Source: Nocardia sienata NBRC 100364 | GTDB lineage: Bacteria > Actinomycetota > Actinomycetes > Mycobacteriales > Mycobacteriaceae | DNA length: 64,000 bases | Direction of reading: 5' to 3' | NCBI RefSeq assembly: GCF_001613205.1 | Contig: NZ_BDBX01000008.1 | Span: forward strand, 62,001-126,000 | Shown: piece by piece, positions 18,133 through 26,971 of the stretch | How the letters are laid out: each line of letters begins with the position of its first letter | Position numbering within the stretch: the stretch's first letter is position 1 | Position numbers and translations under genes: made by a program | The notes under the pieces: generated by a model | The model's database searches: none | What the model saw: only the letters and a program-made list of their open reading frames with translations | Told to the model about the DNA's origin: nothing

Positions 18133-18220
18133 GATCGAGACTTTCGTGTGCCGATCGAATCCTGCTTTCGTGCGGGAATTCGCGGTGCCCGGACACGATA
18201 CCGTGTGGTGGGTGCCCCGG

Positions 18221-18502
18221 CTACGGCAACGACTTCCGCTCACCGGATCCAGCAGCAGACGATGATCCGGCCCGTGTGGCGGCCGGATCGCCGGCCGGAC
18301 CGGTGCGATCGGGCAGGGTGGTGATCGCGTGCACAGGGCAGTCCAGCAGGGCACGGGTCACCGCGGGTTCGTCCGTGGGCGCGATGGCCGGGCTCCCGGC
18401 CAGTGAGGCATAACCCCAGTCGTCGAGGGAGAAGAGCTCGGGTGCGTATTTCGCGCAGATCCCGAATCCGTCGCAGAGTGTGCGGTCCAGCTTGATCTTC
18501 AC
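18221..18502 (-). CDS. Ferredoxin, [3Fe-4S]-type
   Basis: 93 aa, GTG 18502 overlapping the stop of the NuoF-like gene (GTGA). The cluster ligands are CDGFGIC (Cys10 and Cys16; the middle Cys of a 4Fe cluster is absent) and CPVHAI (about residue 56). This is the pattern of P450-partner ferredoxins. The C-terminal 25 residues are a Gly/Ser/Ala-rich tail that is not part of the fold. Coupling to a flavoprotein of NADH-oxidising type suggests the two form an electron-transfer chain for the P450s in this block. Confidence 0.9.
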   Translation of the reverse strand: MKIKLDRTLCDGFGICAKYAPELFSLDDWGYASLAGSPAIAPTDEPAVTRALLDCPVHAITTLPDRTGPAGDPAATRAGSSSAAGSGERKSLP

Positions 18503-19827
18503 AGCAGCGCTTCCATTTCCACCCGGTAGGGGGCGTGGTCGGTCGCGGGCCCGGCCGCGCAGTCCGGGCACCGATTGTCGAGGTGGGCGGCTACCTCGTC
18601 CGGGAACCGGTCCAGCAGGCCGGCCGCGGTATTGCAGGCTGCGTCCAGGGTGCCGCAGGCTCCGCGCCCCCGCAGCACTGTCGACCAGCGGCGCAACCGT
18701 CGCACATCATCGTCGCCGGCCCGGCCATCGGCCAGCGCGGCGGCGACCGCTGCCATGGCCGCGGTCCCGTTGAAACAGGATCCGCACTGTCCGGCGTTCT
18801 CCCGATCGAAATAGTTCAGAATTCCCGCGGCCACCGCCACCGGGCATTCCGTGGTGAGGAGGGCGATCGCCCCACACCCCAGGCCCGCGCCCGCGCGACG
18901 CAGGGTTTCGTGGTCCAGGGTGAGCTCCAGCACGCTCCGGTCCAGCAGGCCGGTGAAGTAACCACCGATCAGAGCTCCACGCACCGCGGACGCCGCGATA
19001 CCGTGCAGGGCGAGCAGATCCGCGAACGCGATACCGTGCGGCAACTCATAGAGCGTGGGCGGGTGACCGGCAGCGGTGACCGTGGCCAGGAAGGTGCCGG
19101 GGGAGAGCGCGGTGCCGGCGGCCCGGTACGCGTCGGCTCCCCAACGGTCCAGGAACGGCAGATTGGCCAGCGTCTCCACATTGCTCACCAGCGTCGGCAG
19201 CCCCGCGACACCGGCTTCGAAGGGACGCGGGGGTTTGTCGGTCGGCTTGGCCGGTCCACCGTTGATCGCCTGGACCGCGGCGGTCTCCTCGCCCGCCACG
19301 TACCCGGGATCGACCCGCACCACGGCGACCTCCGGGCCGTCGGGCAGTCCGCCACCGAGTTCCTCCAGCGCCACGGTGACACACCGCGCGGCTTCGGGAT
19401 CGGAGACATAGACGTATCCGCGCCGCGCACCCACCAGTGCGGCGGCCAGCCGCAAACCGTCCAGAACCAGGTGCGGGCGGCGACGCAGGAGCCACCGATC
19501 CTTGAACGACGCGGGTTCGCCCTCCTCGCCGTTGGCCACGACCACCGTTTCGGTCCACCCCGGGGGCGCGCCCGCGCCCATCCGGCTGCCGCCACGTACA
19601 CCGGCAACCTTCACCGCGAACGGGAATCCCGCGCCACCCCGGCCGCGCAACCCGCTGCGTTCGACCTCATCGGCCAGCGCCGCGACCGAGCCGACCGGGC
19701 GGTAGCCGCCCCGGCCCCGGTATTCGTAGGCGCTCTCCGTCCCGCCGCCGGTGAGTAACAGGCGTGGATCGCTACCGGGGTAGGGGACCACGGTGAGGCC
19801 CCTGGCCGACGAGAAGATGTGCTGCAT
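18499..19827 (-). CDS. NuoF-like NADH-oxidising FMN/Fe-S flavoprotein
   Basis: 442 aa, ATG 19827 with AGGAGGG upstream. It follows the 51-kDa Complex I subunit fold: GLRGRGGAGFPFAVK (FMN/NADH site, about residues 60-75), VVANGEEGEPASFKDR (about 97), VDPGYVAGEETAAVQAINGG, then a C-terminal Fe-S helix bundle with CGSC (about residue 352) and GACGTLDAACNTAAG. No other Nuo subunits are near. The gene is fused by overlap to a [3Fe-4S] ferredoxin, so I infer a stand-alone NADH:ferredoxin reductase serving the P450s or the Rieske protein. The usual ESCGKCxPC is replaced by NAGQCGSC, the form seen in such stand-alone homologues. Confidence 0.87.
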   Translation of the reverse strand: MQHIFSSARGLTVVPYPGSDPRLLLTGGGTESAYEYRGRGGYRPVGSVAALADEVERSGLRGRGGAGFPFAVKVAGVRGGSRMGAGAPPGWTETVVVANGEEGEPASFKDRWLLRRRPHLVLDGLRLAAALVGARRGYVYVSDPEAARCVTVALEELGGGLPDGPEVAVVRVDPGYVAGEETAAVQAINGGPAKPTDKPPRPFEAGVAGLPTLVSNVETLANLPFLDRWGADAYRAAGTALSPGTFLATVTAAGHPPTLYELPHGIAFADLLALHGIAASAVRGALIGGYFTGLLDRSVLELTLDHETLRRAGAGLGCGAIALLTTECPVAVAAGILNYFDRENAGQCGSCFNGTAAMAAVAAALADGRAGDDDVRRLRRWSTVLRGRGACGTLDAACNTAAGLLDRFPDEVAAHLDNRCPDCAAGPATDHAPYRVEMEALL

Positions 19828-19931
19828 CGTCCCTCCTGAGTGGGCGCGGCGGTCCGGCCGCGGGTATGGGTCGCAGCGCCGCGGTCGCCGCGTATGGGCC
19901 GAACCCACTTGCGCCCATTAGGCTGAACCGC

Positions 19932-20405
19932 ATGCGAACTGCGGTGCTGCGGGTGAACGTGGACCCGGCCGGTGAACTGGCCGCCGACTCGCTGGTCCGG
20001 GGTATGGCCGAGCTGGCCGCGGGTCTCGCCGAATCCGGCGCCCGGCTCCTGGACCGGGACCTGACCGCCGCCCCGCGCGCTCGCCGGGAACTGCAGGTGC
20101 TGCTGGATACCGACGACGCCGCGGCCGATACCGAACGGGTGGTCGCGGAGTGCGCGCGGGTGTTCGGTACGGCGGCGGTGCCGGGCGTGATCACGTACGT
20201 GAGTCGCGGTACCGATGCCGACGCCCACGGGGTCCTCGCGGGATTCGGGCTCACCGGGGAGATCGTCCGGATGCCGGGTACCGAAGGTTACGACATCCTC
20301 CAGGTGCTGCTGCGCGAATCCGATCTGGAGCGAGTTCCGGAGAGCCGGATCCACACCGCGCTGGAGGCTTCCACCAATTGCGAGGTCCGGATCCGGACGG
20401 TCTGA
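19932..20405 (+). CDS. Conserved hypothetical protein
   Basis: 157 aa, ATG 19932, divergent from the NuoF-like gene across 104 nt. Soluble, mixed alpha/beta, with an N-terminal strand-helix (RTAVLRVNVDPAGELAADSL), a possible small catalytic loop (ITYVSRGTDADAHG) and a final strand ending CEVRIRTV. No known domain is recognised and there is no membrane segment. It is placed inside the catabolic block between a redox pair and a hydrolase on the opposite strand. The function is unknown; the divergent promoter with the reductase hints at co-regulation. Confidence 0.65.
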   Translation: MRTAVLRVNVDPAGELAADSLVRGMAELAAGLAESGARLLDRDLTAAPRARRELQVLLDTDDAAADTERVVAECARVFGTAAVPGVITYVSRGTDADAHGVLAGFGLTGEIVRMPGTEGYDILQVLLRESDLERVPESRIHTALEASTNCEVRIRTV

Positions 20406-20422
20406 GGGCGCGGGCGGTCCGC

Positions 20423-21292
20423 TCATCGCTCGTCCAGGAATTTCAGGATCTGCGGCGCCGCCAGCACCCAGGTGTCGAACATGTTGTACTGCTGCACCCG
20501 GCCCTGGGCCCGATCTTCCATCGCCCGCTCCCAGGCGTCCTCGGGCCACGGCGGATCGATGAGGGTGGAGCCCTCGATCAGGCAGCTCACCTCGAGCGAG
20601 GTCCGTTTGGGATGATCCAGATCGTTCGCCCCGCCCCGGATGATGAGTGTGGGCACCCGAATCCGTTCGAACATCTCGTCGTCCACGCCCGGTATCGTCT
20701 GTCCCGGTTTCGGTACATAAGCGTTGAGCCAGCGCAGCGAGAGCTTCACGAACTCTCCCGGGTCCAGCGCCCGCAGCCGTTGCTCGTTGTCCGGGTTCTC
20801 GGCGATCCGTTCCCGCCACTCCCGCATCCGCAGCAGTCCCTCGACGCCCAGCCCCCGTACCGCCTGCAGGCCGGGCAGCACGTAATAGGCACCGAGATTG
20901 AAGGTGCCGTAGACCCCGCCGACGATATTCCACAGCACGAGATCGGTGACCAGCTCCGGATACAACATGGTGGTGAGCATCGAATCGCGGGCGCCACCGG
21001 AACCGCCGGCCAGGATCACCGGACCGGTACCGAGTTCGGCGAGCATTCCGGCCAGGGTCTCGGCACGCATATGCGATTCGGTCTGCCCGAAGAACTGGAT
21101 ATCGGAGGCGCCGCAATTGGGCCGGTCCCACAGCAGTACCCGGTACCCGCCGCCGGCCAGTGCCTCGGCCAGCGGCCGGAGCCCGGGAGTGTTCTTGCTG
21201 TAGCGGCCGCCGGGGGTGAGCACGATGAGATCACCGGTCGCGCCGAGTATCTCGTAGACGACCTTGCCGCCGTTCACCGTTACCGCGGGCAT
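20423..21292 (-). CDS. Alpha/beta hydrolase
   Basis: 289 aa, ATG 21292 with AGGAGTG upstream. Oxyanion region VLTPGGRYSKN, strand WDRPNCGASD, nucleophile elbow AGGSGGARDS (Ser about residue 98), and acid region GGANDLDHP (about 228). The last 60 residues carry no obvious GH(C/W/F) catalytic-His motif, so the triad is incomplete or arranged unusually. It could be a C-C bond hydrolase, esterase or dehalogenase-like enzyme. It ends a minus-strand run starting at the P450 gene (25.6 kb) and probably belongs to one transcript with the Rieske and amidohydrolase genes. Confidence 0.85.
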   Translation of the reverse strand: MPAVTVNGGKVVYEILGATGDLIVLTPGGRYSKNTPGLRPLAEALAGGGYRVLLWDRPNCGASDIQFFGQTESHMRAETLAGMLAELGTGPVILAGGSGGARDSMLTTMLYPELVTDLVLWNIVGGVYGTFNLGAYYVLPGLQAVRGLGVEGLLRMREWRERIAENPDNEQRLRALDPGEFVKLSLRWLNAYVPKPGQTIPGVDDEMFERIRVPTLIIRGGANDLDHPKRTSLEVSCLIEGSTLIDPPWPEDAWERAMEDRAQGRVQQYNMFDTWVLAAPQILKFLDER

Positions 21293-21393
21293 TGCACACT
21301 CCTGGAAGGTTCGGGGAGTGGACCGGCATGGGCACTCCCGCGGCCGGCGAAAACGGGCCGGCCGGGTCGTCGTAGGTATCCGGCGGTGCCGGA

Positions 21394-21879
21394 TCAGGCG
21401 GTGACCAGCACGTCGCCGCCGACCACCCGCACCGGGTAGGTGCGGATACTCCATTCGGGTTTCACCGCGGTGGTACCGGTGGCCAGTTCGAAACCCCATT
21501 GGTGCCACGGGCAGTAGATGAATTCGTTGTCGCGCACCATGACCGAATCACCGGGGACCGATTCGTCGACCACCGTGCGTCCGCGCGCCCGGCCCGCGCA
21601 CAGCGGGCCGCCCTCGTGCGGGCAATAGTTCGCGATGGCGTAGAAGGTGCCGTTGACGTTGTAGACACCGACCCCGTGCCGGCCGATCGGTACCACCTTG
21701 GAGGATCCGGGCGGGATCTCGTCCACGGTCGCCACCACGTGTTCGCGGCCCTGGGCGAGCCGGATCCGTTCGCCTGCGGCTGCCCCGGGATGTCCGGTGC
21801 TCGCCGACTGTGCGTCCTCGTCTTCGCCACTCACCGCGGCCCGCTCGACCGGGCCGGGTGTCTCGATTCCCTCCGCCAT
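21394..21879 (-). CDS. Rieske-type [2Fe-2S] ferredoxin
   Basis: 161 aa, ATG 21879 sharing one base with the amidohydrolase stop. Residues 1-40 are a polar extension. The Rieske fold has CPHEGGPLC (about residues 87-95) and CPWHQWGF (about 122-129), that is, the CxH...CxxH cluster ligands. There is no oxygenase domain and no membrane helix, so it is a soluble carrier or an accessory subunit. Coupled to an ACMSD-type amidohydrolase and next to a P450, it may feed electrons to an oxygenase of the block; the partner is not shown by sequence. Confidence 0.9.
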   Translation of the reverse strand: MAEGIETPGPVERAAVSGEDEDAQSASTGHPGAAAGERIRLAQGREHVVATVDEIPPGSSKVVPIGRHGVGVYNVNGTFYAIANYCPHEGGPLCAGRARGRTVVDESVPGDSVMVRDNEFIYCPWHQWGFELATGTTAVKPEWSIRTYPVRVVGGDVLVTA

Positions 21880-23024
21880 CAGTGGACCCGCATCTGTCCG
21901 GGCAGCGCCGGCACGGTTTCCGGCAGATGGTAGGTCTCGATACCGTTGCGGAACATGACGTTCTCCCGGGCCGCGGGCGGCAGATGTTTCACCAGCCAGC
22001 GCGGGTCGTCGAAGGTCCAGTGCGGATAGTCCGAGGAGTACAGCAGGATCTTGTCCGCTTCCATCCATTCGAACGCCCGGGTGAGCTCGGTCTTGTCCTC
22101 CGGGTAGTCCAGCGGCTGGGTGGTGAACCTGATGTGTTCCTTCACATATTCGGAGGGCTTCCGCTCGAGCGACATGAACGACCCGCGGGCCGCGTAGATC
22201 GCGTCCATCCGCCACATGAGCGGCAGGATCCAGGTGAACGCGTGCTCCACGAAGACGATGCGCAGCGCCGGGAACCGGTCGAACACCCCGTCGAAGATCA
22301 GGCTCATGATCTGATTCGCCGCCAGCAGCGAGTAGGTGACCATGAAATCGTGGTTGTAGCTGGGAAAACCGACCGGCGGCATGGGCATGGTCTCGTAGGC
22401 GCCACGACTGAGATGGCAGCTCACCGGCAGATCGTGTGCCACCGCGGCGGCCCAGATCGGGTCGTAGCGGGTATCTCCCCACGACGGGCGGGGTTCGGCC
22501 TTGATGAGGATCTGCGCCATGTATTCGTGCCCGGCCCAGTGCTCGATCTCGGTGACCGCGGCCCGCGGATCGTCGATGGCCACACAGATCGAACCGCGCC
22601 ACCGCCGATGCCAGTTGTTGTGCGTGTCCAGCCATTGCGCGTCCAGCCAGCGGTTCACGGCGGTGGCCATCGCGGCCGTCGCCTCGGGCAGCCGGGTCGC
22701 CTTCACTGTTGGTTCGAGGATGACGATATCCGAGCCGGCCTCCATGATGAGCTGGCGGAACGCCATATCCGGGTCGCTTCCGGGGAACTCACCGTTCGCG
22801 GGGAAGGTGTCCACCCGCATGGCCTTGGAATGGGCGTAGTCCGGCGCGTCGTAGATGATGGTGTCGCCGACGCGATGGCTGAGGAAGAACGATGTACGCC
22901 ACGGTTCCGGAATATGGTCCACCAGATCGCCCCGGCGGGGGACCGGATGGACATCGGAATCGACGACGCGTACCGGAACCAGTTCGGTGGAGGGGACCCG
23001 CGTCAGGTCCTGTGCGGTGGTCAT
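21879..23024 (-). CDS. Amidohydrolase family 2 protein (ACMSD-like), first paralog
   Basis: 381 aa, ATG 23024 with GAGGAGG upstream. TIM-barrel metal-dependent hydrolase/decarboxylase: VVDSDVHPVPRRGD near the N-terminus, LPVSCHLSRG (about residue 205, His ligand), FVEHAFTWILP (His), and SSDYPHW (about 325, the metal/catalytic Asp). This family includes o-pyrocatechuate, 5-carboxyvanillate and aminocarboxymuconate decarboxylases and ring-opening hydrolases. Together with the paralog upstream it probably acts on an aromatic acid or cyclic diketone of the pathway. Confidence 0.9.
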   Translation of the reverse strand: MTTAQDLTRVPSTELVPVRVVDSDVHPVPRRGDLVDHIPEPWRTSFFLSHRVGDTIIYDAPDYAHSKAMRVDTFPANGEFPGSDPDMAFRQLIMEAGSDIVILEPTVKATRLPEATAAMATAVNRWLDAQWLDTHNNWHRRWRGSICVAIDDPRAAVTEIEHWAGHEYMAQILIKAEPRPSWGDTRYDPIWAAAVAHDLPVSCHLSRGAYETMPMPPVGFPSYNHDFMVTYSLLAANQIMSLIFDGVFDRFPALRIVFVEHAFTWILPLMWRMDAIYAARGSFMSLERKPSEYVKEHIRFTTQPLDYPEDKTELTRAFEWMEADKILLYSSDYPHWTFDDPRWLVKHLPPAARENVMFRNGIETYHLPETVPALPGQMRVH

Positions 23025-23070
23025 TGCGCCTCCTCGAGCACTATCGCGGATTCGGCCGCCCGCAGCAGCA

Positions 23071-24162
23071 TCAGCCGACCGCGGTGACCGCGTCGATATC
23101 GATGCTGTACAGGGCGGCGGCATTACGCCAGTAGAGCTTTTCGCGCTGCTGCGGGGTCAGCGCGGCGGGCAGGGTATCGGTATCGCCGCTGTGCCAGTGC
23201 GGATAACTGGACCCGAACATCACCATGTCGTCCTTACCGGTGAAGTCCAGCCATTCGGCGGCGTAGGGGGCATCGCCGGGGCCGTCGATCGTGGCGTGCA
23301 CGAAGTACACGTGGCCGGGCAGATAGTCGCTGGGCATCCGCGGTGCCCAGGGGGTCTGTTCGAGGTGGGGCCGGCCGAAGGTGTCCATTCGCCAGGTGAA
23401 CGGGGTCAGCAGATCGGCGCCGCCGTCGGCCCAGACGAATTTCAGTCCCGGGTACCGCTCGAATACGCCCTCCGCGATCATGTTCATGAGGTGGTAGAGG
23501 TAGTTCAGCCCCGTGAACCCGTAGTACTGCTCGTAGGTCCGGGTGTGCCCCGACGGGGTGGGCGGCAGACCGATGCTCTCACCGGTCTCGAGATGCGCGG
23601 CGACCGGCAGGTTCGCCGCCGCGGCAGCCTCCCATAGGGGCCAGAACTGCGGTTTTCCGTATACTTCGCGCGATTGCAGTGGGATCCCGAGCTGCACGAT
23701 CTGCGGATGGTCGCCGAGTCGATCGATCTCGCGCAGCGCTCCACCGATATCCTCGGGATTCACCCGCAGCGTGCCGCGGAAACGATCGCGGTAGGTACCG
23801 CTGTCGAGCCACCGCGACACCATCATGTCGTTGTGGGCGGACAGGACCGCGGTGGTCAGATGCCGGTCGGGCAGGATACCGCGGGTCATCGGATGCAGGA
23901 TCGCGACATCCACGCCGCGCTCTTCGAAGAGCTGCTGCCCGACGAATTCCGGATCCGATCCCGGATAGCCACGATGCGGTCCGCGCGCGCCCTTCACGTA
24001 CTCGCCACCGGGCGCGCCGTACCAGTCCATTTCCGCGTCCGGGATACCGCGGCTCTTGAAGGGTTCGTTCAGGTAGGAGCGCATATCGTCGTTGGAGCGG
24101 AAGAAGATGTGCACGCTGGTATCGATCACCGGAGTGCGGGTGCCGTCGGGCAGGTCCTGCAT
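23071..24162 (-). CDS. Amidohydrolase family 2 protein (ACMSD-like), second paralog
   Basis: 363 aa; ATG 24162 is preferred over GTG 24171 because GACGAGG sits 8-10 nt upstream of it. Same fold as the neighbour: VIDTSVHIFFRS, LPVAAHLETGESIG (His about residue 201), FVWADGGADLLTPFTWRMD, and a C-terminal GSSYPHWHSGD. At that last site the Asp of the family motif SDYPHW, present in the paralog, is Ser here. The pair may form a heteromeric enzyme or the second may have a different chemistry. It lies between a P450 gene and the first paralog on one strand. Confidence 0.88.
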   Translation of the reverse strand: MQDLPDGTRTPVIDTSVHIFFRSNDDMRSYLNEPFKSRGIPDAEMDWYGAPGGEYVKGARGPHRGYPGSDPEFVGQQLFEERGVDVAILHPMTRGILPDRHLTTAVLSAHNDMMVSRWLDSGTYRDRFRGTLRVNPEDIGGALREIDRLGDHPQIVQLGIPLQSREVYGKPQFWPLWEAAAAANLPVAAHLETGESIGLPPTPSGHTRTYEQYYGFTGLNYLYHLMNMIAEGVFERYPGLKFVWADGGADLLTPFTWRMDTFGRPHLEQTPWAPRMPSDYLPGHVYFVHATIDGPGDAPYAAEWLDFTGKDDMVMFGSSYPHWHSGDTDTLPAALTPQQREKLYWRNAAALYSIDIDAVTAVG

Positions 24163-24226
24163 CGCGATCACCTCGTCGGAAAAGAGTTACCGGCCGAACC
24201 CCGCGGTCCCGGCCGGTACCGTGCGG

Positions 24227-25585
24227 TCAGTAGTCGATCACTGCGGCGCCGGGCCGCTCGGTCACCGGGGCGGCCAGGCCCTGTTCGTCGCAGATCCGCT
24301 GCAGGTGATCGAGGGTTTCGTCCAGGCCGGGACCGAGCCGCTTACCGGGGGTGAAGGTGGCCGGCAGGTTCCGCATGCCCTGGATGACGCCGATGGTGTC
24401 GTAGTGCACCGTGCCCGCCGGATCACAGGTGTAGTCCGGCATCCGGTCCAGTACCGCCAGCAGCATGGACTTGAACACCGTGCGCGCGACATTCGAACCG
24501 ATGCACCGGTGTACGCCGAGACCGAAGCTGAAGTGCCGGTTGCCCTTTCGATCGAGCACGATATCGTCGGGGTCCGGGAAGATGGATTCGTCGCGGTTGG
24601 CCATCGCCCAGGACAACCAGAGCCGTTCGCCCTCGTGGAACTCGGTGTTCTGGTAGGTGCAGTCCTCGGCGATGGTACGGCCGTCACCGGGGGCGGGGGT
24701 GAAATAGCGGAGGAATTCCTCGGTGGCCGAGTCGAGCAGTTCGTCGCGATCGCGGCTCAATTCCGCGCGCTCCTCGGGATTCTCCGACAGCCACTCCAGC
24801 GAATGCGCGGTAAGCGCGGTGGTGGTGTCGAAACCGCCGCCGATCAGCAGGCCGATCATCCCGAGCAGTTCCATATCGGGGGCGGGCTCACCGTCGATGC
24901 GCAGTTCGGTGAGCGCTTTGATCAGGCCCGGCCGCGGGTCGGTCTTGGCCTCGTGCAGGCTGGTGAGGATATCGATACCCATGGTCCGGTGCATTTCGGC
25001 GACCCGCGCGGCATCGGGGGAATCCTCGGGGGTGTACACCGAGGCGTGCACCGGATCGCTGTACACCGACCACTTCTTCAGGGGGATACCCAGCATGGCC
25101 AGGGTCAGCACCGCGGGCACGATATTGGCCAGATCGTCCACGAAATCGATCCTGCCGGTTTCGATCTTCTCGTCCAGGCAGGCCCGCACGATCTCGTCGA
25201 TGAAGGGCTGCCAGCGCTTGACCGCGGCCGGTGACAGGTACGGGTTGAGCACGGACCGGTAGGTGCGGTGTTCGGGCTCGTCCATCTCCAGCATGCCGCC
25301 GCGGACCATGGCGGCGCGGCGCGGTTTGGGAATGGAGATGCCCTGGTAGCCGCGACGCTCGTTGTGCACGTCGTGATCGACCGAGACCTCCGGGCAGCGG
25401 GCCAGTTCGAAGACGGCGTTACCGCTGGCGGCGACCCAGTGCCCGTCGTAGGTGTCGGTCCACGCCACCGGGCATTTCGCGTGCATCTCGTGGGTGATCT
25501 CGGTGAACTGCTCGCGGTATTCGGGGGTGTGCCGATCGAAGTGGTACCGGTTCTGCTTGCGCTGGTCGTTATCGGTTGATGTCAC
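24227..25585 (-). CDS. Cytochrome P450
   Basis: 452 aa, GTG 25585. I-helix GGGFDTTTA (about residue 262), ExxR in EEFLRYF (about 303), heme loop FSFGLGVHRCIG (about 370, Cys ligand), so all catalytic features are intact. Longer than typical bacterial P450s at the N-terminus (about 35 extra residues). Neighbouring Rieske protein, ferredoxin and NuoF-like reductase offer electron donors. The substrate is unknown; context suggests hydroxylation of a cyclic or aromatic acid. The ribosome site is weak (AGAGGGA). Confidence 0.93.
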   Translation of the reverse strand: MTSTDNDQRKQNRYHFDRHTPEYREQFTEITHEMHAKCPVAWTDTYDGHWVAASGNAVFELARCPEVSVDHDVHNERRGYQGISIPKPRRAAMVRGGMLEMDEPEHRTYRSVLNPYLSPAAVKRWQPFIDEIVRACLDEKIETGRIDFVDDLANIVPAVLTLAMLGIPLKKWSVYSDPVHASVYTPEDSPDAARVAEMHRTMGIDILTSLHEAKTDPRPGLIKALTELRIDGEPAPDMELLGMIGLLIGGGFDTTTALTAHSLEWLSENPEERAELSRDRDELLDSATEEFLRYFTPAPGDGRTIAEDCTYQNTEFHEGERLWLSWAMANRDESIFPDPDDIVLDRKGNRHFSFGLGVHRCIGSNVARTVFKSMLLAVLDRMPDYTCDPAGTVHYDTIGVIQGMRNLPATFTPGKRLGPGLDETLDHLQRICDEQGLAAPVTERPGAAVIDY

Positions 25586-25748
25586 GGTCTCTAGTCCCTC
25601 TGCTGGTCACTGGGGGCGGCGAACCTTCGCCGGGGCCCGGAACTCTGCGCCGCTCCGGGAGTCGGGTGCCGACTCGCCACCGGTGTGGCGGCGCGCGCGA
25701 CGATCGCCCGCGTGCGCGCGCCGCCGGCACCGGCGTGGCCGGGCGGGG

Positions 25749-26609
25749 TCAGAGTTTGTGGTCGTACCACTTCAGGTAGCCGCCGGCGTCGACGCGCAGC
25801 TGCATACCGGTGACGAAGCGGGCTTCGTCGGAGACGAGGAACAGGATGGCGTTGGAGATGTCGACCGGCTCGATCCACGGCGTCTTCATGGCCTGCTGGA
25901 CATAGAAGGCCGGTTCCGCGTCGGCGCGGGTCGGGTTCTCCAGATCCGGCCGGAACGAGCGGTACATCGGCTCGCTCTGCAGCATGTCGGTGTTGCAGTT
26001 GGTGGGGTGGACCACATTGGCGCGGATACCGCGGGTGGACAGGTGCCGGGCGATATCGAAGACGTAGTACGACAGGGCGCGCTTGGAATGCACGTAGGCC
26101 ATACCGCCGAGGTCCGAGCCGGGGTTGTCGACCTTGCTGGTGTCCACCATCGCCGCGGTGGAGCCGGTGGCCACGATGGAGGCGCCCTCGCCGAGATGGG
26201 GGAGTGCGACCTGGATGGCATTGATGGTGCCGACCAGGTTCGTGTCGATGACATCGGTCCACGCCTGGATATCCGGTTTGCCCTTCATACCCGCGACGCC
26301 GGCCTGGGCGATCACGACATCGAGCTTGCCGAACTCCGCGACGCCCGCATCCAGCGCCGCTTTCAGGGCGACGGCGTCACGGACATCGGTCCGGGACGCG
26401 ATGATGCGGCGACCGGTCTTCTCGACCAGGCGCACGGTTTCCTCGAGATCCTCGGGCGAGGCCAGCGGGTAACCGATGGTCGACAGGTTCTGGCAGAGGT
26501 CGACCGCGATGATGTCGGCGCCTTCTTCGGCCAGTCGTACGGCGTGGCTTCGGCCCTGACCACGTGCGGCGCCCGTGATGAATGCGACTTTGCCTTCGAC
26601 ACGTCCCAC
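25749..26609 (-). CDS. Short-chain dehydrogenase, mycofactocin-dependent type
   Basis: 286 aa, GTG 26609 behind AAAGGGA. Rossmann motif TGAARGQGRSHAVRLAEEGADI (cofactor loop, about residues 11-32), then VDLCQNL and the insert YPLASPEDLEETVRLVEKTG that marks mycofactocin-coupled SDRs; catalytic YVHSK (about 178). In this group the nicotinamide cofactor stays bound and electrons pass to the peptide-derived redox carrier mycofactocin. No mycofactocin biosynthesis genes lie in the window. The promoter region holds a long inverted repeat (26781-26822). Confidence 0.9.
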   Translation of the reverse strand: MGRVEGKVAFITGAARGQGRSHAVRLAEEGADIIAVDLCQNLSTIGYPLASPEDLEETVRLVEKTGRRIIASRTDVRDAVALKAALDAGVAEFGKLDVVIAQAGVAGMKGKPDIQAWTDVIDTNLVGTINAIQVALPHLGEGASIVATGSTAAMVDTSKVDNPGSDLGGMAYVHSKRALSYYVFDIARHLSTRGIRANVVHPTNCNTDMLQSEPMYRSFRPDLENPTRADAEPAFYVQQAMKTPWIEPVDISNAILFLVSDEARFVTGMQLRVDAGGYLKWYDHKL

Positions 26610-26780
26610 AGCATTCCCTTTCGATCTGTTTTCGGGAGCCACCTGCCCGGTGCGCCGGACCGCCGGGAGCGGCCGCGGGCGCGGGGCAGGGTGCGCGGCG
26701 AGCGCCGCGCGTCGATCCGGCCGCGGCCCCGATTCGGTGTCGACCCGGCACCGCCGGGTACCGGCTGCGGACATACGGCT

Positions 26781-26822
26781 GTTCTCGTATGCGAAAAGAA
26801 CTGCGTTTTCGCACACGAGAAC
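26781..26822. promoter_or_regulatory. Long inverted repeat in SDR/ligase intergenic region
   Basis: Two 17-nt arms (26781-26797 and 26806-26822) pair with a single mismatch around an 8-nt spacer; each outer end is GTTCTCG/CGAGAAC. It lies 172 nt upstream of the minus-strand SDR start. The outer half-site resembles the GAGAAT half-site of the operators in this window with T changed to C. It could be an operator or a transcript hairpin. Confidence 0.55.
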
Positions 26823-26971
26823 GGTACTCTACCTTTGGGCTCGGCGGCAAGGCTTAGCAAGAAGCCTGGTCGATGGACCGATTCCGGCCGGTGTGGCAAT
26901 TCGACTGCTGGGAAGCGGTTATAGGTGCTGCGCGCTGGATGCCTGAGGCGATTTTATCGCTCGCCTCCTTG

